A stretch of 64,000 nt of DNA, taken from Verrucomicrobiales bacterium (GTDB taxonomy: Bacteria > Verrucomicrobiota > Verrucomicrobiia > Verrucomicrobiales > DEV007). The stretch lies in NCBI GenBank assembly GCA_029213065.1, contig JARGPH010000003.1, forward strand, positions 195,195 to 259,194. The letters run 5' to 3'. The translations under genes were made by a program, and so were the position numbers. Shown here piece after piece: positions 12,801-21,060 of the stretch. Under the pieces are notes generated by a model. That model made no database searches, had not been told where the DNA came from, and worked only from the letters and a program-made list of their open reading frames with translations. How positions within the stretch are numbered: the stretch's first letter is position 1; each line of letters begins with the position of its first letter.

Positions 12801-13194
12801 TTTCATCCATGGAGACGAGCTCGCCTTCGATTCGGTCCTGGTTAATGAGTTGAACCCGGAAAGACGAGGCGTCCACGAAGTCTTTCTCGCGGTTCGTCGA
12901 TGAGAAGCGAATCCCTCTGAGCTGTGCTTTTTTCAGCTTGAGAGGGCCGGCAAACGGTTCCGCCCGCCAGTTGATCGTTCCATCGTTGCTTTCGTTAATC
13001 GCTCCCTTGAGTTCATCTCCGTTTCGCCATTGCAGCCAGGCCGGTTTCGATTTGGCTACTGACTCTGCAGGGGGCGATTGCGCGTCGGTGCCGGCGGGGG
13101 AGAGGCAAAAGAACGCGAGAAGAGCACAGAGATTTCCCCGCGCTACCTTCCGGTTCGTCGCGAAACATTTCAATGCCTGTGAGATCAAAATCAT
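9892..13194 (-). CDS. large exported protein with repeated beta units and a C-terminal thioredoxin domain
   Basis: 1100 residues with an N-terminal signal peptide (about 1-38). The body contains at least four related short beta modules of the pattern 'V.L.ngd.l.G.L.s...d.i.f.......i....i..I', for example around FRVQLINQDRIEGELVS, RVFLRNDEILTGDLVSL and HVLIAPNGDLLRGKLIAA, interleaved with jelly-roll-like stretches. The C-terminal 130 residues are a TlpA/ResA-type thioredoxin domain with WCGPC at about residues 985-989 and the cis-Pro segment KGIPHTVV. It probably acts outside the cytoplasm as a redox protein joined to a structural array. Last gene of the four-gene envelope operon (6 bases after the 13201 gene). 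Confidence 0.75.
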   Translation of the reverse strand: MILISQALKCFATNRKVARGNLCALLAFFCLSPAGTDAQSPPAESVAKSKPAWLQWRNGDELKGAINESNDGTINWRAEPFAGPLKLKKAQLRGIRFSSTNREKDFVDASSFRVQLINQDRIEGELVSMDENAVRLRSPHFPEPVTIQRKSIERIVNLGNRQFRLSDPGELSDWTSSGRDRKSTEWFTDLKGEFSTHQWSGNLFRPIELPQKVELSFRAVIPDGKPNLEIGFLREPGRGPQLETWGDQLVLTCRSQFTPVMELGKEMTVIEFRLFWNQETGDVQVCEPSGRKIAELAEATAARPDSGRGNKNPLERGFYILNRTPEMRLAMLTVREWDGENVPVMDLTKPRIEFQDSASSSSVRQTLLAEGATDFSIGGKKVPVDEVREIVLNPESETPESDAASGTRIAWFSGPTVSGELLAINGEKLTLKPGWSADPVATKLIDAREIRFPPSTEAIDFGTDLLTGNGFSLRGVTRTADGNRYPQSLIAWEAPGAIGATPLADTVEATIERSKFPADRTQPPASIGRARVFLRNDEILTGDLVSLDKETIHFNSSITGPLEIPATDVRAIDIGTAGRVLEGFNDTEWEELEEDPNDVTMRNDSTLFKNGGFGNPSILLGDRLYFDAHWKRSSGSMTLKFFTSSAEASGNEVVILAQGNRLFVGKTKPGGAFSFSNNQTEIENNRASIQITANSVQIEIRVDGKLAFTHAVDPESISGNGLYFKMGGGWQGFNQSGSEIELTNFRIEQTAGSIPLRIIDKKSKENTLTVPRSLRDDLPTHVLIAPNGDLLRGKLIAAVGDTIQFEANAEMIDFPRKRISAIVWLTEPEATAIAGGPPQEEAEPVDEKLLNPFEPSEYEKLKQFNFKVTHQIVMKDGSRLQIRSDRIEDGKYVGHSAILGRCRLPISNVHSMTRSAPTPIHKAAKLDLVVFDDWDLTLTPDPVIPTGEEAPASPLIGTKAPAIELTMLDESRFSLKEQKGKIVVLDFWATWCGPCIKAMPDVKKAISAFPAEAVTFCAINQAESPPIINGFLKNRKWEDTPVALDFTMKVSNAYQVKGIPHTVVIDPEGEIAWIHSGYSETLKEELFEAIAAILQKQAQR

Positions 13195-13200
13195 GCCGTT

Positions 13201-14241
13201 TCAGAATCGCTCGTAGATGGGCAGGAAACGATAATTCAATGCCATTGCGAGCAGTGACATCGCGGTTCCGTAGCCTTCTCCGTAGCTACCCGTAAAACTG
13301 CCGTTATCCGCTTGTTGCTCTGCGAGGTAGCGTGCCGTGCTCCGGTTCCATTTTTCCCAGGCCTCCGGATCTCCCTGAAACAATGCCTGAGCCATGTAGT
13401 AGGCAAAGTAATGGGGGTGCGCGGAGTCCCGCTGTTCGAGGCGCTCTGTGATGTGGCCGATGGAAGCCTCGTATTCTTCCCAGTCGCGTTTGTGGCCCAC
13501 TGCATAGACGAGCGACGCGACCGCTGATCTCGCCATGGATTCGCCGCCGCCGCCGATCCCGCCACTGTAAGCCACGAAGCCGGATGACGCGGTGTTTCTC
13601 TGCATGTAACCCAGAGCGGTTTCGATGACTTCATCGGGAACGGAAATCCCGGCGTTCCGGCAGGCTAGCAGTCCCATTAAAATTGAACCGGTCACGGAAG
13701 TGTCTGCATCGGTCGAAGTGGGGGAGTAGCGCCATCCTCCCCAGCGGTTCGCTGCCTGGGCTTTCACTGCCAGAGAAATCGCCTCTTCGAGGGCCTCGGC
13801 GATAGAACGTTTTTCGTTCTTGTCCTCAGTGCCGTCCCAGAGGGTCGCTTCATCGATTACGCCGTAGGCTTCGGCAAGGGCGAGCATCGCGAAGCCGTGG
13901 TGATACATTGAGTTGGGAAAAAATCCCGTTTCACGGTTCTGACCTGTGATCAGTGCTCTCACGGCCCGCTTGATGTTGTTTCGATAGTTGCCGAAATTGG
14001 GATCCTCCCCGCTTGCAAGAAAGGCCATCAGACAGAGACCGGTGATCCCGTGTTCGGAGCGGCTCCGCCAGGTTCCATCATCACTCTGCGAGGTACTCAA
14101 GTAGGCGAGGCCACGGTCGTAAATGGTCTCGACCTCCGGCGGGATGTCATTTCCAAAACGAAGGGACGGCCCCTGAGCCTGCGAGAGGAAAGGGGAGGCG
14201 GCAAGAGTCACCGCAAAGAGAGTTATGAAACAGGATCGCAT
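13201..14241 (-). CDS. exported alpha/alpha-toroid protein (prenyltransferase/squalene oxidase repeat type)
   Basis: 346 residues with signal peptide (cleavage near SQAQG). It shows repeated helical pairs with the QxxDGTW/GGWRY-type motifs of the prenyltransferase/terpene cyclase toroid fold (SQSDDGTWRS, AQAANRWGGWRYS, QQADNGSFTGSYGEGYGTA). The family includes true cyclases, but exported single-domain members in Planctomycetes/Verrucomicrobia have no assigned reaction, and I see no cyclase DxDD motif. Third gene in the operon running from 18579 down to 9892. Confidence 0.75.
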   Translation of the reverse strand: MRSCFITLFAVTLAASPFLSQAQGPSLRFGNDIPPEVETIYDRGLAYLSTSQSDDGTWRSRSEHGITGLCLMAFLASGEDPNFGNYRNNIKRAVRALITGQNRETGFFPNSMYHHGFAMLALAEAYGVIDEATLWDGTEDKNEKRSIAEALEEAISLAVKAQAANRWGGWRYSPTSTDADTSVTGSILMGLLACRNAGISVPDEVIETALGYMQRNTASSGFVAYSGGIGGGGESMARSAVASLVYAVGHKRDWEEYEASIGHITERLEQRDSAHPHYFAYYMAQALFQGDPEAWEKWNRSTARYLAEQQADNGSFTGSYGEGYGTAMSLLAMALNYRFLPIYERF

Positions 14242-14251
14242 TTCCGTGGGG

Positions 14252-15196
14252 CTACTGCTTCTCAGATCGACGAACGGCGGCCTTGCGCTTTGCCCGCTTC
14301 ATTTTGCGCTTCTGATCCCAGAAGTGATCGAAGTTTGAGGTTGCTTCGCGTAATCGATCAAATTGATTTTCAGTTAGAATCTCCTTCAACTCTTCCGGCT
14401 CGGCGGCATTGGCAAGTGACATCAGCATGCCGCGCTCGAAGTAGTCCCCCCAGTAGCGCTGCACGTCGTCGAGGTAGTCGGTAGCGGCCGCAAGGACGAG
14501 TTTCTGCATCGAGCTCTTCTGCTCGGGGGTGAAACGCAAATGCTGATCAATCGTCGTCAGGGACATTTGGGAAAACGCCTGAATTCGTTCCTGCCTGCGC
14601 TCTTCAACAATGGATTCGTAGCGTTGAATCTGTTGTTCGGTTAGAACGACCTTGAGGGAATCCCGCCACAGGTCAAGTGACTCGCCCTCTTCCTCGGCGT
14701 GGTTGCCGCCGAAATTGACGTTCCCCATGCCATCTAGCATTTCCTTTGCATCGTCTGGCTCCGCTTGTTCAAGGCGATTGCGGAAATAGCGCTCGGCCTG
14801 TTCATGCCACTCTTTCATGGAGCGCTCTGCGGCACCTCTCGCTGCAAGGAAAAGTCGATCCTCCTGTGCTTCGTCGAGATCGCAGAGGCGGACTACATCA
14901 TCGATCACGATTCTCATGAAAGTGAGACGTTTCTTACGCTCCTCGTCGGCGAGCTTTACGATGTGGGCGGAGATTTGAGCTTTGATAGGGCGCACATCAC
15001 CTTCGCCTGACTGATTTGCCTCTTCTTTTGCCTCTTCTTTTGCCGACTCTTCCGCTTCAGGGTCTCCCTTGAGGTCTCCGATTTCAGCAAAAGGGTCTGC
15101 CGCGATATTCTGGGAAAAACCGTTCGAATGGAAAAGTAACGACGCTGCCACGGCAAGTGCTGCGAGGTGAAAGCTGGATGAAAATATTCGTAACAT
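14252..15196 (-). CDS. exported helical protein, unknown function
   Basis: 314 residues with an N-terminal hydrophobic signal segment (about 7-28) and a mature part that is predicted mostly helical and rich in Glu, Arg and Lys. It ends with a strongly basic tail (KRKMKRAKRKAAVRRSEKQ). No family recognised, though the repeated pattern 'LTEQQIQRYESIVEERR' resembles Spy/LTXXQ-like periplasmic helices. Its ATG overlaps the stop of the 15196-18579 gene by one base (TAATG), so the two are translationally coupled. Confidence 0.6.
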   Translation of the reverse strand: MLRIFSSSFHLAALAVAASLLFHSNGFSQNIAADPFAEIGDLKGDPEAEESAKEEAKEEANQSGEGDVRPIKAQISAHIVKLADEERKKRLTFMRIVIDDVVRLCDLDEAQEDRLFLAARGAAERSMKEWHEQAERYFRNRLEQAEPDDAKEMLDGMGNVNFGGNHAEEEGESLDLWRDSLKVVLTEQQIQRYESIVEERRQERIQAFSQMSLTTIDQHLRFTPEQKSSMQKLVLAAATDYLDDVQRYWGDYFERGMLMSLANAAEPEELKEILTENQFDRLREATSNFDHFWDQKRKMKRAKRKAAVRRSEKQ

Positions 15197-18100
15197 TAGT
15201 TGCTTTGGAGTGCGTTAAAATAAGTATCGAGACCAAACCGGAATTCTTCGGGAAGTTCGCGTCCGGCTTTGCCGGTGGATTGTTCGACGTCTCTTTCGGA
15301 GATCCCGCCGGAGCTGGCGCTGTTGCCTGAGGAGCCTCCGGGGCCGATGTCTGTGAGCGAGGCCCCGTTGCTATTCGATGCGCCGCCGCCGCCCGGATTG
15401 GAACCACCTCCACCGCCGCCCTTGTTGTTCTGGCGCTTGGCCTGGAGGAGCAGTTCAATCACTTCGGTCTCCGCCGCGATTGCTTCGTTACCGGTGTCGG
15501 GGCGGGCGAGAATCGCTCGCGCATCCCGCATGATATCGGAGACCCGCGTGAGAAGCTGGAGTTCTTTGCCGAACTGTTCATTGGCATTCTCAAGTTCACC
15601 GATGTTCACGATGACTTCGTCGGTCCGGTGTCTCAGGTCCTCCTGAGTAAGTTCCAGAGGCTTCACTTTGCCTGCATATTCATTCGGAGCAAGGGAGGCG
15701 CGGGTCGCTTCCATCTCACGTGTTTCATCCCGCAGCCCCATTTCGTCCTGAAGCACTTTCATGATCTGCAAAACAATCTCGGGAGGGAGGCTCTCTTTCG
15801 ACCCGCCTTTGCTCTCCTCGCTTTCAGATGCGGCAACGAGTTCCTCGGCCCAGCGATCGAGGGTGTCGGCCCAGAATTCGGAGGCGGCGATGGAGCGCCC
15901 GCTTAGATTGACGCGACTTTCCTCTCCAATTAGCTGAATGTTAGCGACGATGTCTTTGTCTTTCATCTGGACGAGGACGTTCTCGAAAAGGGCTTCCTGC
16001 TTTCGTTGAAAGTAAGCTTCGAGATCGGTTTGGATGTGATAGATGAATTTGCTCTCCTCGCTTTGGAGTTCGAATGTTTCTTCGCCCACTTCCCGCAGCT
16101 GCTGTTCGATGCGTTGTCTCGGCAGTCCGAAGCCGCCATTGATGGTGCGGCCCAGATTCTTCGCCACTTCGGTTTGCTTCCGTGAAGCGGCCTTGAGTCG
16201 CTTCACAAATGTGCTCGCTTCAAGGCTGGAGAGAATTTTCTGCAACTGGTCAGCTACCCGGGCGAATTCAGCGAGGAGGTCGTCCTGTTCCTCGATTGCC
16301 TCATCCAGTTTTTCCTGCACCGGCGTGGTTTCTTCAGGAGCGCCCGGCTTCTTTTCTTTTCCGTCCGAAGGCGCTGCCCCCAGTGACGTTTGCGGAAGCC
16401 TGAGGGCTCCGGGGGAAGGCTTTTTCTCCTTGGCGTGACCTGCTTCTTTTTCTTCGGGCTTGTTCTCCGCGAAGGTCGATTCTTTGTCTGTGATCCCGGG
16501 TGCCTTCGGGGAAGTTTGTCCGGGATCCTTTTTCCGGCCGGCCGCATCCTGAGGTGAGGTTCCCTCCGGATCGCTCTTGTCCACCTTCACCCCGGGGGCG
16601 CTGTCGGCCGCCTTTGGTTGAGATGTCTTTTCATTCGGGTCTTCAGGCTTCGACCCTTGAGATGGTGACGCTCCCGGAGCAGAGGAGGCTTTTTTCAATA
16701 AATCGGAAACGGAGGGCATCCGCTTTTTCGCAATGTCGTCGAGATCGCGCATCATCGTTGCCCATGACTCAAGGCGCGCGGCGTCGAACTCATCGTTCTT
16801 GGTCGCTTCCTCAACCAGCTTCCTCCCGGACTGTGTCAGGGCGTCGAGGCGGCGGGAGTTGGCGCTTTCAGCAGAAGCCTGTTCGGTGATCTTGCGACGG
16901 TTGTCGGCGCGATCAAGCTCCTCCGCGGTTAGCTTTCGGAGGCTCTTGTTCGTCTCGTAAAGTTGCTGCTCACGTTCATACACTTCCCGTGTGTTGCGGA
17001 ACCATTTCCCGAATTCTTCGGTGAGCCACTGTGCGTGATCTTCATTGCTGAGGACATGGAGGGTGAATGTCGCTGAATACTCCCGTTCACGATCAGGAAG
17101 GTAATCGACCGCGAAGGCCCGTAATTGCAAGGTCTGGGGCGGAACTCCTTCGCGGGCGGCGGAGAAGGTTCCCTTGGTCTCGATGTGTTTTGTTTCCGGC
17201 GCGCCGGAGGCAACGGGCTTTTCACCCACAGTATCGCGGGATGCTCCGCTCGACGCGGTTGCGTTGCGCCACTCGAGTCCGAGTTCGCGAATACCGAAAT
17301 CATCACTCGCCGAAATGTCGAAGGTCACCACTTCATCCTGCAGGACGACCCGCTCCGCAGTGAGCTGGTTCGCAAAAATATCCGGCGCGGAATCTTCCAC
17401 CGGGTTGATATGAAGCTCGAGGGGGGATTTGGCTTTGAGGCCGTGAATGTCTTCCCAGGAAATGGTCTTGGTCAACGGCTCCTGAACCTCGAATGGGTCT
17501 GATGAAAAGGCAGCTCCGTCAATCTTGCCGGGTTCGCCGTTGCTCTCGGCGCGGGCGAGATCGCGGGAGGTGGTTCCTTTGATCGTCGCGAGAGATCCCT
17601 CGAGAATCGCGACCGAGGCACCACGGATCGGCAGAACTGTTTCCGATTCGTAGCGGAGGTAGTCAGGGAGTCGCAAGCTCGCTTCGAGCCCGGTGAGCTC
17701 CGGACGCGGCAGCGGCTCGACTTCGATTCGATGACGGGCATCGCCGACCCGCACTGAGAGGTCGGCATTCTCTTTCTGCGGCGGAATCGTAAAATCGTAG
17801 TGCCCTGACTCGCGATCAGCAGTGAGTTTGGTCTTTCCGGGAAGGCGCAGCGTCGCGTTCTCCGGCTCCCATTCGGTTTCGTCGGTCAGGGTGGGGGAAA
17901 GATCAAAAGGTTCCGCGTAGGGAACGATGACCTTTTCGGGCAGAGGATCGAGCTGAGCAAAGGTGTAGCGATCGATCGCCTTCCACGGTGAAATCCAGCG
18001 TTTCAGGGCGTTTTGCGAAGCGTCGCCCGCGAGAAACAGGAAGAGGACGATCATCGCCATCACCGAAGCGGTCGCAACTACCCACCGGCCATAGAGATTG

Positions 18101-18579
18101 TTGGGGACGGAATCGTGAAAATTCTGATCAGCGACCTTTTCATCCACCTGCTTCATCGCCGCTTCCACGAGAACCCGGCTGTTATCACCTGATTTCGCAT
18201 GGGCAAGTTCGACGATTCCGAGAAGTTCGTCGCCGAGGCGGGGGTGGGGGCGCTTCAAGAGCCGCGCGACCTGTTCGAGGCTGCGTTGTTGCCAGACCCA
18301 GAGCCACCAGCGGACCGGAAGCCCAACCGCAGGGACGGCGAAGCCGAGAAAGAGAACGAGGCCTCGAAGCAGGGGAGGTGTGTCGACAAAGCGGTCGATC
18401 ACAAAAATCAGCAGGTAGGAAATCCCCAGGCCAACGAGACCAGCGAGGGCGCCCTCCGCTATTTTGACTGACCAGATACGCGCTTGAAACGCTTCGAGTT
18501 TTCCCTGAAGGCGCGGCGGTATCGCGAGGTCGTTAGTGGAACTCTGCTCCCGTTTCGGGTCCTGTGCGCTGTCGGCCAT
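15196..18579 (-). CDS. large DUF4175-like membrane protein
   Basis: 1127 residues. Two membrane helices near the N-terminus (about 50-105) and a third at about 165-190 are followed by an Ig-like beta region (about 215-500), a long charged helical/coiled-coil part, a Pro/Lys/Glu-rich disordered linker (about 640-770), more coiled coil, and a glycine-rich stretch before the C-terminal motif LPEEFRFGLDTYFNAL. This architecture is common in Planctomycetes and Verrucomicrobia next to MoxR/DUF58/BatA genes, but no biochemical role is known to me. First gene of the envelope operon. Confidence 0.7.
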   Translation of the reverse strand: MADSAQDPKREQSSTNDLAIPPRLQGKLEAFQARIWSVKIAEGALAGLVGLGISYLLIFVIDRFVDTPPLLRGLVLFLGFAVPAVGLPVRWWLWVWQQRSLEQVARLLKRPHPRLGDELLGIVELAHAKSGDNSRVLVEAAMKQVDEKVADQNFHDSVPNNLYGRWVVATASVMAMIVLFLFLAGDASQNALKRWISPWKAIDRYTFAQLDPLPEKVIVPYAEPFDLSPTLTDETEWEPENATLRLPGKTKLTADRESGHYDFTIPPQKENADLSVRVGDARHRIEVEPLPRPELTGLEASLRLPDYLRYESETVLPIRGASVAILEGSLATIKGTTSRDLARAESNGEPGKIDGAAFSSDPFEVQEPLTKTISWEDIHGLKAKSPLELHINPVEDSAPDIFANQLTAERVVLQDEVVTFDISASDDFGIRELGLEWRNATASSGASRDTVGEKPVASGAPETKHIETKGTFSAAREGVPPQTLQLRAFAVDYLPDREREYSATFTLHVLSNEDHAQWLTEEFGKWFRNTREVYEREQQLYETNKSLRKLTAEELDRADNRRKITEQASAESANSRRLDALTQSGRKLVEEATKNDEFDAARLESWATMMRDLDDIAKKRMPSVSDLLKKASSAPGASPSQGSKPEDPNEKTSQPKAADSAPGVKVDKSDPEGTSPQDAAGRKKDPGQTSPKAPGITDKESTFAENKPEEKEAGHAKEKKPSPGALRLPQTSLGAAPSDGKEKKPGAPEETTPVQEKLDEAIEEQDDLLAEFARVADQLQKILSSLEASTFVKRLKAASRKQTEVAKNLGRTINGGFGLPRQRIEQQLREVGEETFELQSEESKFIYHIQTDLEAYFQRKQEALFENVLVQMKDKDIVANIQLIGEESRVNLSGRSIAASEFWADTLDRWAEELVAASESEESKGGSKESLPPEIVLQIMKVLQDEMGLRDETREMEATRASLAPNEYAGKVKPLELTQEDLRHRTDEVIVNIGELENANEQFGKELQLLTRVSDIMRDARAILARPDTGNEAIAAETEVIELLLQAKRQNNKGGGGGGSNPGGGGASNSNGASLTDIGPGGSSGNSASSGGISERDVEQSTGKAGRELPEEFRFGLDTYFNALQSN

Positions 18580-18673
18580 GCCTTGCTTAGTTAATCACAG
18601 TTATCGGTTCTGTGCCAATCCCCAAATACCACCTCAAGAGGGCGGTTTTTCAGCGTAAACCCTTCGAAAGAAA

Positions 18674-18701
18674 GAGCCCCAATGCTTTCGCAGAGGGGCT
18701 C
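18674..18701 (-). terminator. intrinsic terminator after the HMA-like selenoprotein gene
   Basis: Perfect inverted repeat GAGCCCC/GGGGCTC around a 14-base loop. Read on the reverse strand it is followed by a T-rich run (TTTCTTTC), and it lies 36 bases past the stop of the 18737-19105 gene. Confidence 0.75.
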
Positions 18702-18736
18702 AGACACTATCTTAATGGACTGTGTTGATAAAAAGC

Positions 18737-19105
18737 TTAAGCAGCTTCCTTCTCTTCACTTTCGCTTTCGGAGGATTCCTCCCCCTCGACGTTCCATTCT
18801 TCGACGATGTATCTGGAAGCCTTGTCTCCAAGGCTCTCGACGGCATCGTCTTTAGAAACTTCAGCGGATCCGTCTGTTACAACGGTCACTTTTTGCGTGC
18901 CGGCTTCTTCGCCATTCTCGATGGTGATTGATTTGAAGCCCTTTAGTTTTTCGAATGCCGAACTGACATCCCTTTTGCAGCCGCCTCACGTGACGCCGGT
19001 CATGCCGGCAACGTAGACAACTTCGGTCCCTTCAGCTTCGTCAGCCGCGAACGCCGGAGCGAATGCGAGGACGGCCAAGGCCATAGTTGTGAGTATTTTT
19101 TTCAT
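18737..19105 (-). CDS. secreted HMA-like selenoprotein with a UxxC motif (in-frame TGA)
   Basis: 122 residues if the TGA at 18986-18988 is read as selenocysteine; otherwise the gene breaks after 39 codons. Signal peptide about 1-20 (MKKILTTMALAVLAFAPAFA). The mature part resembles the heavy-metal-associated (HMA/MerP/CopZ) fold. Where the family has GMTCxxC, this protein reads GMTGVTUGGC, with Sec40 and Cys43. A KRDVSSAFEKLKGFKSITIE segment follows, like the family's first helix and second strand. The C-terminus is an acidic Ser/Glu tail. A hairpin fitting a bacterial SECIS starts about 24 bases after the TGA. It is divergent from selU and ends at a terminator. A pseudogene is the alternative, but the coding pattern continues without any other defect and the window encodes a full Sec system. 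Confidence 0.82.
18950..18962 (-). promoter_or_regulatory. putative bacterial SECIS of the HMA-like selenoprotein
   Basis: In the mRNA, UUCG-GCAUU-CGAA forms a 4-bp stem whose loop begins with G. Two further pairs (AG/CU) can close it after an AAA bulge (to 18945-18964). The loop starts 28 bases after the UGA, inside the range known for bacterial SECIS elements. The short stem makes this weaker than the one at 30577. Confidence 0.5.
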
Positions 19106-19272
19106 AGGTTTGATAGAAGGGGAGAGGGATTAAAAATCTTCTCCCACAGTATTATATACGATTCCCGGCAGGGTGATATGAGATAAAAGCGCGTAAATCC
19201 GTGAAGTATTTTTGTAAGGAATCATCGACATCGCCCCTGTTTTTCGATTCGAAATGCGGTTAGGTAGAATAG
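19106..19272. promoter_or_regulatory. divergent promoter region, HMA-selenoprotein / selU, with a UTR hairpin
   Basis: Intergenic region between divergently read genes. It holds an inverted repeat (GGGAGAGGGAT at about 19120-19130 against ATCTTCTCCC at 19136-19145, with G-T pairs). On the reverse strand this would sit in the leader just upstream of the HMA-like selenoprotein start. No clear ribosome binding site is seen in front of that start, so the hairpin could influence its translation. I cannot name a regulator. Confidence 0.4.
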
Positions 19273-20340
19273 ATGGCGAAAAAGGTAGCGAGAATTGAGG
19301 TCACCGACGAGCGATTCGGGACCGTGGATGAGATCATTGATGTTCGCTCCCCCGGGGAATTCGCGGAGGATCACATCACCGGGGCGGTAAACCTTCCGGT
19401 GCTTCAGGATTGCGAGCGACAGATTGTCGGGACTGCCTACAAACAGGAGTCCTCTTTCGAAGCACGAAAACTGGGTGCCTCGCTGGTTTCAGCCAACATC
19501 GGTCGACATCTCGCTGAGCATTTTGCGGACAAGCCGAAAGATTATGCTCCACTCGTCTATTGTTGGCGCGGTGGACAGCGATCCGGAAGCTTCGGGCTTG
19601 TCCTTTCCAGTATCGGTTGGGATGTTTCCGTGCTTGAGGGCGGCTATCGAACTTACCGGCGCCATGTCATCGAAACGATTGAACGCGTATCGCCAACTCT
19701 GAAATTAGTGGTTCTGAACGGCTACACCGGAGCCGGTAAAACGCTCCTGTTGAAGCAACTCGAGAAGGACGGGGCGCAGGTGCTCGATCTCGAGGGATTG
19801 GCCTGTCACAAAGGCTCTGTCTTCGGAGGTGATCCTGAGAACCCTCAGCCCGCTCAGAAGCGTTTCGAATCGCTGCTCTTTGACCGGTTGAGAAACTTCG
19901 ATGCGGGGGATCCGGTCTTCATCGAGGCGGAGAGCGCCAAGGTAGGACGTCTCAATCTGCCGAATCCCCTGTGGCAGAGAATGAAGGTTTCACCGGTGAT
20001 TGAGATTGATTCTCCGCTCGCCGCCCGGGCCGCCTATCTGAAAGCCGATTATGAAGAATGGCTCGAAGATCTCGATCGCATTCATGTCACGCTGGATCGC
20101 CTCAAGAGTTTTCACTCTAAAAAGCAGCTTCAGCGCTGGCGGGATCTGGCGGAGGAGGGGAGTTGGCACGATTTTGTGGCGGAGCTGCTCGCTGAACACT
20201 ACGACAGGCGATACACGGTCGGTGGCTCGGGGCATTTTGAAAAGCCATCGACCAGAGTTCCGCTTCCCTCTCATTCAACGGAGGAAGTCAGCCGGGGGGC
20301 TGAGGAGCTGGTCTTGAAAGCCAAAAATTTCTATACCTGA
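19273..20340 (+). CDS. mnmH: tRNA 2-selenouridine synthase (SelU/MnmH)
   Basis: Uses selenophosphate to convert 2-thiouridine at the wobble position (U34) of certain tRNAs (Lys, Glu, Gln) to 2-selenouridine, through a geranylated intermediate. 355 residues, normal length. The N-terminal rhodanese domain (about 1-130) has its active-site Cys at residue 97 in YCWRGGQRSG, the same position as the essential Cys of the E. coli enzyme. The C-terminal P-loop domain has GYTGAGKT (about 150-160) and the family's DLEGLACHKGSVFG motif. The gene depends on SelD, encoded at 49.6 kb. It is followed after 66 bases by sodN on the same strand. Confidence 0.96.
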   Translation: MAKKVARIEVTDERFGTVDEIIDVRSPGEFAEDHITGAVNLPVLQDCERQIVGTAYKQESSFEARKLGASLVSANIGRHLAEHFADKPKDYAPLVYCWRGGQRSGSFGLVLSSIGWDVSVLEGGYRTYRRHVIETIERVSPTLKLVVLNGYTGAGKTLLLKQLEKDGAQVLDLEGLACHKGSVFGGDPENPQPAQKRFESLLFDRLRNFDAGDPVFIEAESAKVGRLNLPNPLWQRMKVSPVIEIDSPLAARAAYLKADYEEWLEDLDRIHVTLDRLKSFHSKKQLQRWRDLAEEGSWHDFVAELLAEHYDRRYTVGGSGHFEKPSTRVPLPSHSTEEVSRGAEELVLKAKNFYT

Positions 20341-20406
20341 CAGCTACCACAATGGCGCCACCCGATTGACGTGGCGGAAGTGGGATTTGAATCGTATTAG
20401 TCACCA

Positions 20407-20877
20407 ATGAAAGCAAAACTGTTCTTCTCAATTCTTCTTGTAACCTTCCTCGCAACTTCGTTTTCCCAAAAAGCGATGGCTCACTGTCAGGTTCCCTGCG
20501 GAATTTTCGCTGATCAGCTTCGCTTCGAAGCGATGCTGGAAGATCAGACCACTATCGCCAAGGCCAATGGGCAAATGGCTGAACTGCTTAAAGAGAGCAC
20601 TCCGCTTGCCGCGAACCAGGCAACACGCTGGATCCTGACAAAAGAAGATCACTGCAGCAAAATCATGGAAACGGTGGCTGAGTATTTCATGGCTCAGCGA
20701 ATCAAGCCGGATGCCGAAAACTACGAGAAAACTCTGGTCGCGGCGCACAACGTGATGCGTGCCGCCATGAAAGCGAAGCAGGATCCTTCAGCTGAAGTTG
20801 CCGAAGCCCTCAAAACTTCTATTCTTGAACTCTATGAGTCCTACGAAGGCAAAGCGTTCCAGCCTCACACGCACTGA
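20407..20877 (+). CDS. sodN: nickel superoxide dismutase with a Sec signal peptide
   Basis: 156 residues. Ni-SOD dismutates superoxide using a nickel ion held by the N-terminal hook H-C-x-x-P-C-G-x-Y of the mature chain. Here the motif is HCQVPCGIF, starting at residue 26 right after MKAKLFFSILLVTFLATSFS-QKAMA. This is a typical signal peptide with an AxA-type cleavage site (A-M-A before His26). Cleavage by signal peptidase would expose His1 directly, removing the need for the SodX-type protease that trims cytoplasmic Ni-SODs; no sodX is nearby. The position-9 Tyr is replaced by Phe. The rest of the four-helix bundle is recognisable (KEDHCSKIMETVAEYF, AHNVMRAAMKAKQ). A terminator follows. Confidence 0.93.
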   Translation: MKAKLFFSILLVTFLATSFSQKAMAHCQVPCGIFADQLRFEAMLEDQTTIAKANGQMAELLKESTPLAANQATRWILTKEDHCSKIMETVAEYFMAQRIKPDAENYEKTLVAAHNVMRAAMKAKQDPSAEVAEALKTSILELYESYEGKAFQPHTH

Positions 20878-20902
20878 TAGTCCCCGATTTTTCTTTTCGA
20901 GA

Positions 20903-20934
20903 AGCGCGGCCGGTGAACCCGGGCGCGCTTTTTT
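20903..20934 (+). terminator. intrinsic terminator of sodN
   Basis: Inverted repeat AGCGCG...CGCGCT followed directly by a T-run (seven including the arm end), 25 bases after the sodN stop. Confidence 0.85.
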
Positions 20935-21060
20935 GTTGGCTGGTTTTGGTTGAAGGGGTAGTGGAATAAAGAAGGATAGAAGCAAAGAATCTTCCACCTA
21001 CCTGAAAACCTTCCTACTTTCCTACTTTTCCACCTTCCTACCGCGCGAAGCGCCCCGGTT

